Below are positions 51,456-62,384 of a DNA stretch of 64,000 nucleotides, piece after piece. The first letter of the stretch is position 1. Each line of letters begins with the position of its first letter. The DNA comes from Lactifluus volemus (taxonomy: Eukaryota; Basidiomycota; Agaricomycetes; Russulales; Russulaceae): the NCBI GenBank assembly GCA_022376515.1, contig WTXI01000003.1, positions 806,001 through 870,000 on the forward strand, given 5' to 3'. Below the pieces are notes generated by a model. That model did no database searches, was not told the DNA's origin, and saw nothing but the letters and a program-made list of their open reading frames with translations. The translations under genes and the position numbers were made by a program.

Positions 51456-52190
51456 ATGTCGGACAATCCCTTTCTCCCCATTATAGGCGAACTGCAGAAA
51501 CGACAGCACCTCACACACACTGTACCATTGCCCGCAATACGCGCCCTAAACTTTAGACCGAAACCTATCGAGCTTGGGACATACATCGTATTTTCCCGTT
51601 CTTCACGCCCACCCTCCGCAAGCGGAGAGGAACAAAAGCCCGATACCGCAGTAGCAGCAGTACCACCACCGCGACGACACGTCGGCCTCGTCGTCAACGT
51701 GCGCAATCTACCGCACACCAGCGCCACCGAGCTCATCATCTCATACGTCTCTCAGACACGCGCGCTCGGCGCAGGACAACGTCTCGCGTTGCCGATCGCA
51801 GGGCCGACCAACGCGACCGCCGACGGACACGCCGGTTTGAAGGACACGAGCGCACACGCGTACATGGATGCGGAGACCAAGGACGTTCTTCGCGTCGATC
51901 CGGACGGACAGCACTTTCCATGGGATGGATGCATACAATGGACGACATGCGAGCGTACCGCCCGGTTGCGCGTCGTCACGCAGCACGAGTGCAGTGGCGT
52001 GCGTCGCGGACGCGCAGGGCGGTGTAGACTTACGAACGAGAGCGTGTTGCGCTTCGCAGAGGCCGCTGAGGAAGGGTGTGAACATGAACCTCACTCGGAG
52101 AAGGTTGAGGATGACGTCGCGGATATTGTACCCGTGGAGGTCTGGTTCGATCTTCGGATAACAGACGTGATTCATGATGCGTGGGAGTAG
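51456..52190 (+). CDS. intronless hypothetical protein, 244 residues
   Basis: Single open frame from MSDNPFLPIIGELQKRQ to VIHDAWE. It has a beta-rich start (LGTYIVFSRSS, HVGLVVNVRNLPHTS), a middle part around a possible SYVSQTRALGAGQRL segment, and an acidic C-terminus (EKVEDDVADIVPVEVW). No signal peptide, membrane span or known motif recognised. Lack of introns in an intron-rich region is notable. Coding is supported by its length and by the promoter shared with ARP6. Confidence 0.65.
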   Translation: MSDNPFLPIIGELQKRQHLTHTVPLPAIRALNFRPKPIELGTYIVFSRSSRPPSASGEEQKPDTAVAAVPPPRRHVGLVVNVRNLPHTSATELIISYVSQTRALGAGQRLALPIAGPTNATADGHAGLKDTSAHAYMDAETKDVLRVDPDGQHFPWDGCIQWTTCERTARLRVVTQHECSGVRRGRAGRCRLTNESVLRFAEAAEEGCEHEPHSEKVEDDVADIVPVEVWFDLRITDVIHDAWE

Positions 52191-52494
52191 GGGTGCTGAG
52201 ATGTTCTGTATGAAATATGTCTCCTGGAAGGCTGAGAACTGGAGTCGGCGCGTATCAATATTGACTTATGATTTGGTTGGAATGACCAGGTAACGGGTGT
52301 TTCCCTCGCGAGTCTCTTAGGCCGTGGCGGAAGTTAATAGAGAGAGTTCGTGAAGGACTCGGGCGAAGGGGAAATGGTCACGCGCATCCTAAGGGCTATT
52401 AGGATATCATGTTCCGAGACAAAAGTAAGATACAGCTCAGCGTTTCACGCGTTCACGAGTCAAAACGTACAAAAAATCCCGGCGCTGGCGCTTC

Positions 52495-53534
52495 TTAAGC
52501 TGTCGTACCCACTCGCTCCATCCGCCGACGCTTCCGCTCCTGTTCCTCCAAGATGAGTTTCTCTGCGGCAGAGAGGGGTGTCTCCTTCCGCTTTCCACCA
52601 GGTTTGTCCGCTGCGCCGGAACTTGTAGGCGCTTGCTTTAGAGGATTCGGTCGTTTGAGAGGGTTCGCCTTGAGAGGGTTGACAACCGGCTTGAGCGGAT
52701 TGAGTTTGAAACTTTCGGATGAAGTCGTTGAAGACGCAGCCAAGGCAGGCTTCGGGAACAGCGAAAGGACGACCTTTTTGTCGCCTTCGGAGCGTAGCAG
52801 TCCCTCCTCCCGCTCCTCCTCCGCCGCACCAGCCGCAGACGTCCCTTCGCCCTTATCTTGGGCTTCGCGCTCTGCCCGCTCGATCTGCTCTGCGATGAGT
52901 AGCCGCTCGCGCTGCTCGTCGTTCATTGTCGCGCGCTCCTTCTTGAGCGACGCTTCCTGCTTCTCAAGAGCTTTCGGGCTACGATCAATCCACGCGATAA
53001 ACCATCCCTTATCTGTCTCGTCTACGTGCGCGACACCTGAGCGGCCAAGGTGTTTGATGAATTCGGTGAGAGTCACCCAGCGCGTCGCGTTCATGTGTAG
53101 GTGGTTCTTGTCTTGGATGTATTCCTGGTACACATTGTTAGCCTTAACACGCTTCGTACCAAACCTTTTGAAAAAGAAACGATTCGTTAATTCCTACGAG
53201 GTATAGGAGGAGAAAGGGAGTAGCGGGACGGACCGGCGAGAGAGAAGCGTAACAAATTCACTTTGGAATTGTGATGAAAAGTCGGCGATGTGTCGGCCTG
53301 CATTCTCTCCTACGACAATCATCTGTCGCAAGTGAGACTCGGAGGAAACGTGCATCTTGAAGCCATTTTCGTCGCGACATTGCTTTTCGCAAACCTGACA
53401 GTACCATCGCAGGCGCTGTAGGCCTTTCGACTTCATTTTATTCGCAACCCATTTTGGCGTTCCGACTGTTTATTCAGTAATTAGTGTAAGCACGGGGAGG
53501 CTAAAGGACAGGGCGCACCTTCAGCACGCGGCAT
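52495..53534 (-). CDS. kin17: Kin17-like DNA/RNA-binding protein
   Basis: Kin17 is a nuclear zinc-finger protein linked to DNA replication, repair and splicing. The start MPRAE at 53534 is followed by an intron (about 53468-53518) and GTPKWVANKMKSKGLQRLR. The zinc finger is WYCQVCEKQCRDENGFKMH with the distal SSESH. The winged-helix part reads YIQDKNHLHMNATRWVTLTEF and GWFIAWIDR. Then comes a Glu/Arg-rich helix and a low-complexity part with NPLK repeats, ending RMERVGTTA. The C-terminal KOW domain of animal Kin17 is absent, as in short fungal homologues. Convergent with the hypothetical gene at 51456. Confidence 0.88.
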
Positions 53535-54649
53535 AGTGAACAACTTTATGAAGACGACCGACTGATGGCCTTAGCTAAGACAATCTTGTTGTCGGCAATA
53601 TCCGACATACTATATTTCAGCTCATCGTCAGGGTCACCTGTCCGTCACTTTTGAATAACTCAATAAATCCTTACTCAATCACCACCAAAATTCAAACATG
53701 TACTCTAGACAACTGCTATCATATGTTCCATGCATTTTTTCTTCACGCAAGTTAGGTGGAGCAAAAGGGTTTGAAAGTCACGCGTGATTTAACATGCCGG
53801 ATGGGCGGCACATCTGAGTTTAATTACTACATCTCATTGACAATCCCAGCTCGCTGAGAATCGCCTTCTCAGCTCTCGCTGACCAAATCGTCGCCCTCCG
53901 AGCCAAGCTCCAACATCCAGCCCTCTGAGTCAAGTCATGCTACCTCCCCTGGGCCAATCCCCCTTCCAAGTTATCAGTATCCTCGCCCTGGCCTGCTCCT
54001 CCATATTATTACCATTCTTATCCAGTCATCCATATGGTCCTTCATTGTAGCAGATATGACATAGATAAATGGAACTGTTACTACTTCTATTGCACACAAC
54101 ATCACCTTGATTGTGCATAACTCTGAGTCAATGAGTCGTCAGCGCGTCAGCTAGCGGACTTTGAATCAACTTGGCCAGCCCATGCGTGACATTGTGTGAC
54201 TTGACGGACAGGTGACCCTGACGATGAGCTGATCCAATATAAGTACTGTACTGTACCCCACGAATGAAACAAAGTCTCGCTTAAGTTAAGTTTTGTGAAT
54301 ACGGATGCTTCAGCCCGCTGTACAAACAGTTCTTGTTTACAGACATTCAAATCAATGCCCAAATGGGAAATCAGAATTCTTTGGCCTTCTCGAACTCAGC
54401 TCTCCGCATGCGACTACAGCCAGTAGAGCCACGGACTTGGCATTTGAATACAACGGGGTACGGAGAACTTTTAGTCCCGAAAGCATTCGGTAAAGACTGA
54501 ATTACATGGCGTGACAGTTCGCATGTTCACACCCCTGTCGGCTAGTGTCTGCGAGGTCGGAATAGAATCTGCGCCGAATCTGCGCCGCGGAACGCTCAGA
54601 GGCCCACTCCTGACCTACAGAACTTGTATTTTGTCACACGAATGCCCAC
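53535..54649. other. no supported gene
   Basis: Short frames only. The stretch lies between KIN17 and the left edge of the tandem segmental duplication. Confidence 0.5.
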
Positions 54650-55313
54650 CGACGCATTTTCTCTGCCTGTGTGAGGCGAAATTAAATAATTGGATAAGGT
54701 AATTCGCCACTTCGCTGGCGTTGAGTGGCACAGCGCCGTAAATCGCGGTCACATGTCGACATGTCCACTTCAAGTTGCAACAACGCCACACGAACGTAAT
54801 TCATGGGTGGGGAAATTCCTCAGTAGCGACGGCTACCGTGCGGCTAACACCCTGTGGTGAGTAACTCACTAGTTGTACGCCAGCAGAGAGGAACTTTGGG
54901 GTTCGAAGCCTTCAACTGAAGTGAAGATCCGTATCCTAAGCAATGTACGCTACATTTTGTGTTCTTTTTGCTTCTAATACTCATATCAGGATGATCAACG
55001 TTCTTCATGATCACTCTGAGTGGCTTTTTTAATTAGAACCAAAATGGCCTTACTTTCCCGGGTCCTGACCTTCTGTACAGATGGTTCGTTCAGTCTAGAA
55101 GCTCTCCGAACGTTGGCTTCGATCCAGACACAGCTGTTCCTGACAGTCACGAGAATAATAACTATATTTATTCCCGTATTCCGACACATTTCCGCTCATC
55201 ATGCATCATGTTTCAAGCTAGTTCATTGAATAGCACAACGCCGTTACGGACACCGAGCCCCGGGTCTTCTAATCTGCATTATCTCATGATGTACCTCCCA
55301 GCCGACAGAAAGC

Positions 55314-55320
55314 TATAAAA
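55314..55320 (+). promoter_or_regulatory. TATA box of family gene A
   Basis: GCTATAAAAGCCCCAC; TATA starts 144 bp before the ATG at 55458. Followed by the conserved CGATTGTGATTTCTCAACC leader block, which is also present in the other two copies. Confidence 0.75.
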
Positions 55321-55457
55321 GCCCCACTAATTTACCTGTCTTTTCTACATCACATTTCGATTGTGATTTCTCAACCATAGCATCTTCAGATTTCTCCCTC
55401 TGCACCCTCCCTCTCCCTAACACCCCTACTTCAACAATCTTCTCTTTCGACACCGAC

Positions 55458-56217
55458 ATGACTTCTTCAATTACCTGTACGAGCTCCTGCGCGCCGGTCC
55501 CCTCAGTTCACTGTCCTCCAGTTACCACAACTCGCTGTGGCTCCTCTGAGCTCTGGATTACCTACCACCAGGTGTCTCGCGCCCACAAACACGTGACTGC
55601 ACAACTCGTCGACTGTAGCGATGAGTCGCACATCTTCGATCTCGAGGATGTGCTCGATCACGTCTTCCAGCAGGGGTTCGTGGATCCCAAGTGGCGATCT
55701 GTCTCCTGGTGGGAGGACTGCAAGTCTCTTCGTCTCAAGGCATGCGATACCGTTCAGGACCTTCTCGCACGCGGTGCTGGCAGCACCCCCGAAACCGCGC
55801 TGCGCCTCATCATCGGTATGCTGTGTCCCACTTTGCTCCTCGCGATGAGCTGATGTGAAAGTGGATGTAGCGGATATCCCATTGGCCGTTTGGGTGCACT
55901 ATGAATATGTGCATGCTGGGCATGTCCATACCGCGACCCAGCGGTTCCGCCTCGACTTGCCGCACCTCAAGTGTGAGCGTCTGGCGCACCTCACGAACCA
56001 CATCTTTGCCAAGGGATATCTCCCCGCCAAGACGCGTTCTCTGGTGTGCTGGAAGGCCCCATGTGGCAAGGTCCTCGATGAGTGCACCAAGGTCGAAGAC
56101 GTGCTCACTTTGGGTGAAGGTGTTTGTGAGGGAAAACCTCTCCGCCTCGTTATTGGTGAGTTGCCCCGAACTCATCTACCTATATTTGCGGATTCTGACA
56201 ATGTTATAGATTTGTAA
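55458..56217 (+). CDS. two-domain family protein, copy A (possible tandem ubiquitin-like fold)
   Basis: Exons 55458-55815, 55871-56155 and 56210-56217 (8 nt, DL-stop) give 216 residues. After a Cys/Thr/Ser/Pro-rich tail of about 30 residues come two related domains. Domain 1 runs from ELWITYHQ through DLEDVLDHVFQQGFVD and WWEDCKSLRL to ALRLIIG. Domain 2 runs from LAVWVHYEY through LTNHIFAKGYLPAK and LVCWKAPCGKVL to LRLVI. Shared features are a start hairpin, an amphipathic helix, a W strand, DxxLxxGxG and the LRLxI end. Both introns are phase 1, so exon 2 is a symmetric module equal to one domain. No signal peptide or membrane span. The family is not recognised; the ubiquitin-like fold is inferred from strand and helix order only. 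Confidence 0.7.
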
Positions 56218-56525
56218 GGAATCTTGCAACTGGTGCAAAGGAAGGCGTTGAGGGAAATTATGCCAGCGTTTTGTCAACTTTCGTTTATAGTCAACTAAAA
56301 TGATGAGCCTCGTTTGGTGCCTGGTAATTAATTGATCGGCGTTCCACTTGGCTTATTTTAGCCATTGTTCCTCATTTTTGGTGGCGAGTGTGCATTGATT
56401 TCCTAAATCTTATCTTGAAAGCTCCCCTTGATGATATTTGTATCGCAGTCTGATCATCTTATGGAATATGTGCTTATACGTATAACCTTGACGCTCCTCC
56501 CGTAGGACCCGAATGTGACACGTAC

Positions 56526-56765
56526 ATGTTTTATGTTGTAAGAGCTTTCCCGGTTTCAGGACAAGTTGGGATCCAGTCGCTCACACGAGCTTCCTGGGTG
56601 GGATACATACTGTCCGAAAAAAATTGTGCTTTCGAATCTACTGGGTACGTTTATGCAGACAGGCTTTCAACTGGGTGTAGCGCACACCAATGTCGTGCGG
56701 TCGTGAAGGTCTCCTGGAAGACTGTGTTGTTCTGTTACTCCTGTGTCATGCTTAATGTCACTTAA
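56526..56765 (+). other. conserved 79-codon frame downstream of copy A
   Basis: Reads MFYVVRAFPVSGQVG... to LNVT and is kept open, with a few substitutions, in unit B (end of 60468-60857). In A the upstream extension is broken by stops. It could be an exon of a small gene, or chance in a recent duplication. Confidence 0.25.
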
Positions 56766-56938
56766 TGAAGCCAGCGTAGATCTCGCTGAAGACTCCAGAG
56801 CGTGGGCGGTGAGACGCCTCAGACATTAGATAACAGGCCACCCAGGTTTGCGTCAAAAAGACTCGGACTGGGTCCGAATAGCATAACCGTAGAAGGAAGA
56901 TGCGGCTCACCATTCACTGGTCAAAAAACGTACGGTAC

Positions 56939-57076
56939 ATATATACCAATCCGTTAAGATACCTCCCCGTCTCGCTCCATCAACCGACAGTTTTATTCTC
57001 GAAAGTGTCTTTGGCAGGATGAGTGAAAGACTGGGACTGCAGATATCTCCGGAGAAGCTTCGATAACATGTCATGA
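56939..57076. repeat. 138-bp segment inverted relative to unit B
   Basis: ATATATACCAATCCG...ACATGTCATGA. Its reverse complement is found at 60989-61126 with a few substitutions. The flanking sequences are collinear on the left (CCGTAGAAGG). Extra sequence is present on both sides in A. Confidence 0.85.
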
Positions 57077-57592
57077 TGCGATATGGAAGTACAATAGCTT
57101 ACTAGCAGGTTGGGGTAGCTTTACATAGTTGACTTGTGAGCTAGGCCTCAGGCTCAAACTTGTAAGCCCTCGCTTCATGCTTCGTGGGTTGGAACTCCTA
57201 CCACACTTCTGCTGATGGGCACTATTTTCCATAAACAGCTCCGGTGTCAACAGAGCTGAAGTCGCAGGGAGCCAAGGCAAGCGGCGGTAATTGCGCGGAA
57301 TAGAATACTGTATTGTAATCCAACTTTGAGGGCAAATGGCCATGCTTCTAGTAGTATATATGCGTGAGCATGTTGACTTATTTTTAGATAATGGGTGCAT
57401 AGCTAAACCGGATCACGTTTAAGCGGAGGTTGAAATATGTTCGTTACTCAAGTCCCGATCTAACTTACAGTCTCAACTACTGCTCAACGTCACCCGGATT
57501 CTTGGGGCTACAGCAGATGAGGTGATAAAGACTTAATTACCACTCCAGCGTGGTTGTATTTCGCGCCAATAATGGCGACAGTTTCGCCCCTA

Positions 57593-58304
57593 CAGTGTTG
57601 GGGCACTCCTTGACACACTATCACTCCTTGACACAGTAAGCCTTATCACTCTCAAATCTCGTCCGTTCACTTAACTTGACTAACAAAAGTTAATCTACTA
57701 TGTCTACTCTATACATATAAAAAATCTCAATTTTTTTGAACAAGTCGTTAGGGCAGCATACTGATCATTACACCAAATTTAGCATTTTTTTGATTGTACC
57801 AACTTTTCGACCACTCATGTACAGATATTCTGATAGATTACAGTGGTTCTAAAAATTAGGCATGAAGCGCGCTGACATTGGCAACAATTTGACTACCTAA
57901 ATGAGTAAATTGGGCAACAATTGGTGTCATGAAAAATCAGACAAAACAGATGGCTTGATGAGTGCGAATCTGCGTGACATTTGCGTGAAAGCCCGATCCA
58001 ATCGACCTCGCATCCCCTCACATATCACTTTGGATTGACAGCTGATTAGCGGTGTGGGAACGTAGATAACAGGTGTCACAAGGGTGTCACACTGTGTCAA
58101 GGAGTGAATTTCGTGGCAAATGGACTCTCTTCACAAATCAATGTCGTTTGTTGTATTAAACACCTTTGATTGGCTTGAAAGTTTGTAGATATAGGCTTTA
58201 CATACCACTCAATAATCCTACTGACTCAGAATTGCCAAGTTTGTGGCATGGGGGCAACAAAATCTAAATCTCAATCTACTGTGTCAAGGAGTGCCCCAAC
58301 ACTG
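57593..58304. mobile_element. MITE with 25-bp terminal inverted repeats and TA duplication
   Basis: Left end CAGTGTTGGGGCACTCC (57593-57617) and right end its exact complement (58280-58304), each flanked by TA. Unit B has the empty site (CCCCTACTCAATTCG near 61580) with one TA, which shows insertion. 712 bp, AT-rich, no transposase frame. CAGT ends with TA targets fit a non-autonomous Tc1/mariner (pogo/Fot-like) element. Confidence 0.92.
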
Positions 58305-58387
58305 TACTCAATTCGTGTCCGACATCGACACATTTTCCCTGCCTGTGTGAGGCAAAATCAAAGGTAATTCGCCGCTTCGCTGGCATT

Positions 58388-58805
58388 TTTTTTTAAATCT
58401 GAATCTGTATTCTGTAGCGCGTGCAAGAGGCGGTCGTGAAGGGTATCTACACATTATGACTAACATGTAGGGATAATGAATGAAGGATGGCCGGAGGCCA
58501 TAATCAGTTTGTAGTAGTGTGATTATGTTAAATGGTGGTCATGTGTATGTGTATAAGTATTTGCAACACAGGGGTGACTGTGATGCGGAAAAAGAAGACC
58601 CTGTGCCTCAGTCTGGTTCCCAGACCGCCCGCGGTTTATTGCAGGCCCTCGTCTCCTCTAAGAACCGAAGCAGCTTTTGGACGTGCTTCTGGGTTTCAAG
58701 GAGTGTTGGTCTGGAGAACGTAGCTTTGGGCCTCTCTGCGTTGGGGCCGGTGGTCATGTTATGTTTCCCATTGTTGGCGGGTGGCGGCTTTTCTTGGGTT
58801 GAAAA
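58388..58805 (-). pseudogene. 5'-truncated retrocopy of an mRNA with poly(A) and 14-bp TSD
   Basis: The insertion is absent from the same place in unit A. It is bounded by GCTTCGCTGGCATT at 58374-58387 and 58806-58819, and ends on the minus strand in a run of A (plus-strand T run at 58386-58394). The minus strand opens with a protein-like C-terminus (FSTQEKPPPANNG, RPTLLETQKHVQKLLRFLE, stop at 58608), followed by about 220 bp resembling a 3' UTR. This is the form of a processed pseudogene made by a LINE-type reverse transcriptase. The source gene is not in the window. A SINE is the alternative. Confidence 0.7.
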
Positions 58806-59413
58806 GCTTCGCTGGCATTGTAATGCACAGCGCCGTAAATCGCGGTCACATGTCAACATGTCCACTTCAAGTTGCAACAACGCCACACGAACGTAATTCA
58901 TGTGTGGGGAAATTCCTCCAGTAGCGACGGCTACAGTGCGGCTAACACCCAGTGGTGAGTAACTGACCAGTCGTACGGCGCCAGCAGAGAGGAACTTTTT
59001 GGGGTTTGAAGCCTTCAACTGAAGTGAAGATCCGTATCCTAAGTAATGTACGCTACATTTTGTGTTCTAATACTCATATGAGGATGATCAACGTTCTTCA
59101 TGATCACTTTCACCCTTGCCCTGAGTGACTTCTTTAGTTAGAACCAAACGGCTTTCTCGGGTCCTGACCTTCTGTACAGATTGTTCGTCCGGTCTAGAAG
59201 CTCTCCGAACGTTGGCTTCGATGCTTCGACAACTATCCCTGACAGTCACGAAAATTATTGTTTTTTATTGTACTGTATTGCCCTGTTCCGACTCAATTCC
59301 GCTCATCTTATTTCAAGTTGATTCATTGAATTGCACAACGGCATTATGGACATCGAGCCGCGGGTCTTCTAATCTGCATTATCTCATGGTGTACCCCCCA
59401 GCTGACAGAAGGC

Positions 59414-59420
59414 TATAAAA
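59414..59420 (+). promoter_or_regulatory. TATA box of family gene B
   Basis: GGCTATAAAAGCCCCAC, again 144 bp before the ATG (59558). Confidence 0.75.
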
Positions 59421-59557
59421 GCCCCACCCACTTGCCTGTCTTTTCTACATCGCATTGCGATTGTGATTTCTCAACCATAGCATATTCAGATTTCTCCCTC
59501 AGCGCCCTCTCTCTTCCTAACACTCCTACTTCAACACTCTTGTCTTTCGACTCCGAC

Positions 59558-60306
59558 ATGACTTCTTCAATTACCTGCGGGTCGGTCGCCCCAGCTCACT
59601 GTCCTTCAGTTACCGCGACTCGCTGTGGCTCCACTGAGCTCTGGATTACCTACCACCAGGCGTCTCGCGCCCACAAGCATATGACTGCGCAACTCGTCGA
59701 CTGTAGCGATGCGGCGCACATCTACGATCTTGAGGATGTACTCGATCACATCTTCCAACAGGGGTTCGTGGATCCCAAGTGGCGATCTGTCTCCTGGTGG
59801 GAGGACTGCAAGTCCCTTCGTCTCAAGGCATGCGATATCGTTCAGGACCTGCTCGCACGCGGTGCTGGCAGCACCCCCGAAACCGCGTTGCGCCTCATCA
59901 TCGGTAAGCTGTGTCCCACACCGTTCCTCGCGGTGAGCTGACGTGAATGTGGATTTAGCGGATATCCCATTGGCCGTTTGGGTGCACTATGAATATGTGC
60001 ATGCTGGTCATCTCCATACCGCGACCCAGCGGTTCCGCCTCGACTTGCCGCACCTCAAGTGTGAGCGCCTGGCGCACCTCACGAACCACATCTTTGCCAA
60101 GGGATATCTCCCCGCCAAGACGCGTTCTCTGGTGTGCTGGAAGGCCCCATGTGGCAAGGTCCTCGATGAGTGCACCAAGGTCGAGGACGTGCTCGCTTTG
60201 GGTGAAGGCGTTTGTGAGGGAAAAGCCTTGCGCCTCGTTATCGGTGAGTTGCCCCGAACTCATTACCCAGCTTTGCGGATTCTGACAATGTTATATAGAT
60301 TTGTAA
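59558..60306 (+). CDS. two-domain family protein, copy B
   Basis: Exons 59558-59903, 59959-60243 (285 nt) and 60299-60306 (8 nt) give 212 residues. Very close to copy A; the N-terminal tail is four residues shorter (SITCGSVAPAHC) and substitutions are few (DLEDVLDHIFQ, VEDVLALGEGVCEGKAL). The acceptor of intron 1 is GGATTTAG|CGGAT. The same position works in copies A and C and fixes the acceptor there; in A a nearer AG would also be possible but is not conserved in B. Unknown function, probably expressed from its own TATA promoter. Confidence 0.7.
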
Positions 60307-60467
60307 GGAATTTTGCAACTGGTGCAAAGGAAGGCGTTGAGGGAAATTATGCCAGCGTTTTGTCAACTTTCGTTTATAGTCAACTAAAATGATGAGCCTC
60401 GTTTGGTGCCTGGTAATTAATTGATCGGCGTTCCACTTGGCTTATTTTAGCCATTGTTCTTCATTTT

Positions 60468-60857
60468 TTGTGGCGAGTATGCATTGATTTCCTAAATCTT
60501 ATCTTGAAAGCTCCCCTTGATGATCTTTGTATCGCGGCAGTCTTATCATCTTATGGAGTCTGGGTTTATACTTATAAACTTGACGCTCCTCCCGCAGGGC
60601 CTGAATGTGACACGTACATGTTTTATGTTGTAAGAGCTTTCCCGATTTCAGGACAAGTTGGGATCTGGCTACTCAGACTAGCTTCCTGGGCGGGGTACAT
60701 ACTGTCCGAAAAAAGTTGTGCTTTCGAATCTACTGGGTACGTTTATGCAGACAGGCTTTCAACTGGGTGTAGTGCACACCAATGTCGTGCGGTCGTGAAG
60801 GTCTCCTGGAAGGTTGTGTTGTTCTGTTACTCCTGTATCGTGCTTAATGTCACTTAA
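60468..60857 (+). other. 129-codon frame downstream of copy B
   Basis: Open frame containing the 79 codons also found after copy A. It has hydrophobic stretches (LCIAAVLSSYGVWVY, VVLFCYSCIVLNVT). An acceptor-like CTCCTCCCGCAG lies just before the conserved part. No counterpart after copy C. Coding status unsure. Confidence 0.25.
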
Positions 60858-60988
60858 TGAAGCCAGCGTAGATCTCGCTGAAGACTCCAGAGCGTGGGTG
60901 GTGAGACGCCTCAGACATTAGATAACAGGCCACCCAGGTTTGCATCAAAAAGGCTCGGACTGGGTCCGAATAGCATAACCGTAGAAGG

Positions 60989-61126
60989 TCATGACATGTT
61001 ACTAAAGCTTCTCCGGAGATATCTGCAGTCCCAGTCTTTCACTCACCCTGCCAAAGACAGGATCGAGAATGGAACTGTCGGTTGATGGAGCGAGACGGGG
61101 AGGTAGCTTAACGGATTGGTATATAT
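60989..61126. repeat. 138-bp segment, inverse of 56939-57076
   Basis: TCATGACATGTTACTAAAGC...GGATTGGTATATAT; reverse complement of the piece in unit A. Confidence 0.85.
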
Positions 61127-61605
61127 GTAAGCCCTCGCGTCATGCTTCGTGGGTTGGAACTCCTACCACAACTCTGCTGATGGGCACCATTTTCCATAAA
61201 CAGCTACAGTGTCAGCAGAGCTGAAGTCGCAGGGAACCAAGGCGAGCGGCGGTAATTGCGCGGAACAGAATACTGTATTGTAATCCAACTTTGAGGGCTA
61301 ATGGCCATGCTTCTAGTAGTACATATGCTTGAGCATGTTGACTTATTTTAGACAATGGGTGCATAGCTAAATCGGACACCATAAACGTAACATGGCCGGG
61401 ATCACGTTTAAGCGGAGGTTGAAATATATTTCTTGTTACTCGAGTCCCGATCTAACTTACAGTCTCAACTACTGCTCAACGTCACCCGGATTCTTGGGGC
61501 TACAGCAGGTGAGGTGATAAAGACTTAATTACCACTCCAGCGTGGTAGTATTTCGCGCCAATAACGGTGACAGTTTCGCCCCTACTCAATTCGTGTCCGA
61601 CATCG

Positions 61606-62384
61606 GGACGGAGACTGCACCTGGTCAACTTACACTGAAGTTGCTCCGATTGACTCGGCTTTACCCTTAATTTCCTAGAAGTGCATCAGTCGTTAAACAA
61701 GCTCAATGTCAAAGAGGTCAACTCGGATATCAAATCAGTCCGGATGCATGCTATTCGATGCTCGTTTCTTGCCTCGTGGCATCATGAAAATGAAACAAGA
61801 GGTCAAATGAGGGAATGTGTCGAAAGGCCTTGCTGACATTTGTACACGTCGTGACACTACAGGCATCTCACTGCCACATAGCGACTGAACCTTCGTGGCA
61901 TTAATCGGAGGTAAATCATATCAAGGCGAAGAGGTTGTTTCAGGATTTACGACAGCGTTTCAATTTTACGACACCAACAGAGCACAACCTGCAACCCGGA
62001 GCTTGAAGCTTAGAAGTTTATACAGTAACTAGAATTGGGATGGCGCTTTGTCGTGCTTGCAACCTCTCTCTACGGTGGGTTTGGGTCTCTGCTGTTCTCT
62101 AAGCTAGGGCAGTTGATAGTTTCTTTCACTTCCCCTGTCTTATTGTTGCACATGGAAAAGAATCTCTCATTCTCAGGATCTTCAAACTATGCCAGACATG
62201 GAAATCATTGGAAGTTGAGTTCTCTCCCGTTCCGCTTGTCCCGTTTCAGGCCACTGGGAGGACTGGTCGCACGCCAACGAATTATCACGTTCGTGCCGAT
62301 CTCTCTGAGTCTTGGAAGGCGAAAAAATTAGTTGCAGACTTTCTAATCGAGCTTGACAATGACATATTACAACCTCCACTTGGC
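61606..62384. other. no supported gene
   Basis: Between unit B and the promoter of copy C. A 98-codon frame at 62035-62331 has no recognisable features. Confidence 0.45.

Larger units (their letters stand above)
54650..58325. repeat. tandem segmental duplication, unit A
   Basis: Starts near CGACGCATTTTCTCTGCC, ends ...GTGTCCGACATCG. It matches unit B (58326-61605) along nearly its whole length, including the family gene, its promoter and downstream sequence. Differences from B: an extra MITE (57593-58304), absence of the retrocopy, and an inverted 138-bp piece (56939-57076). Confidence 0.85.
58326..61605. repeat. tandem segmental duplication, unit B
   Basis: Direct tandem copy of unit A, junction near CGACATCG|ACACATTTT. 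It carries a retrocopy insertion (58388-58805), lacks the MITE, has the 138-bp piece in the other orientation and lacks about 85-90 bp present in A next to that piece. Confidence 0.85.

Noticed and set aside
52553..53206. 217-codon plus-strand frame
   Set aside because: Antisense shadow of KIN17.
54885..54925. Possible tRNA B-box (GGGTTCGAAGCC)
   Set aside because: No matching A-box, acceptor stem or cloverleaf could be found around it.
59904..59950. Acceptor of intron 1 of the family genes placed before the VDVADIP reading
   Set aside because: Copy B has no AG at that place; the site before CGGAT is present in all three copies and keeps exon 2 at 285 nt.
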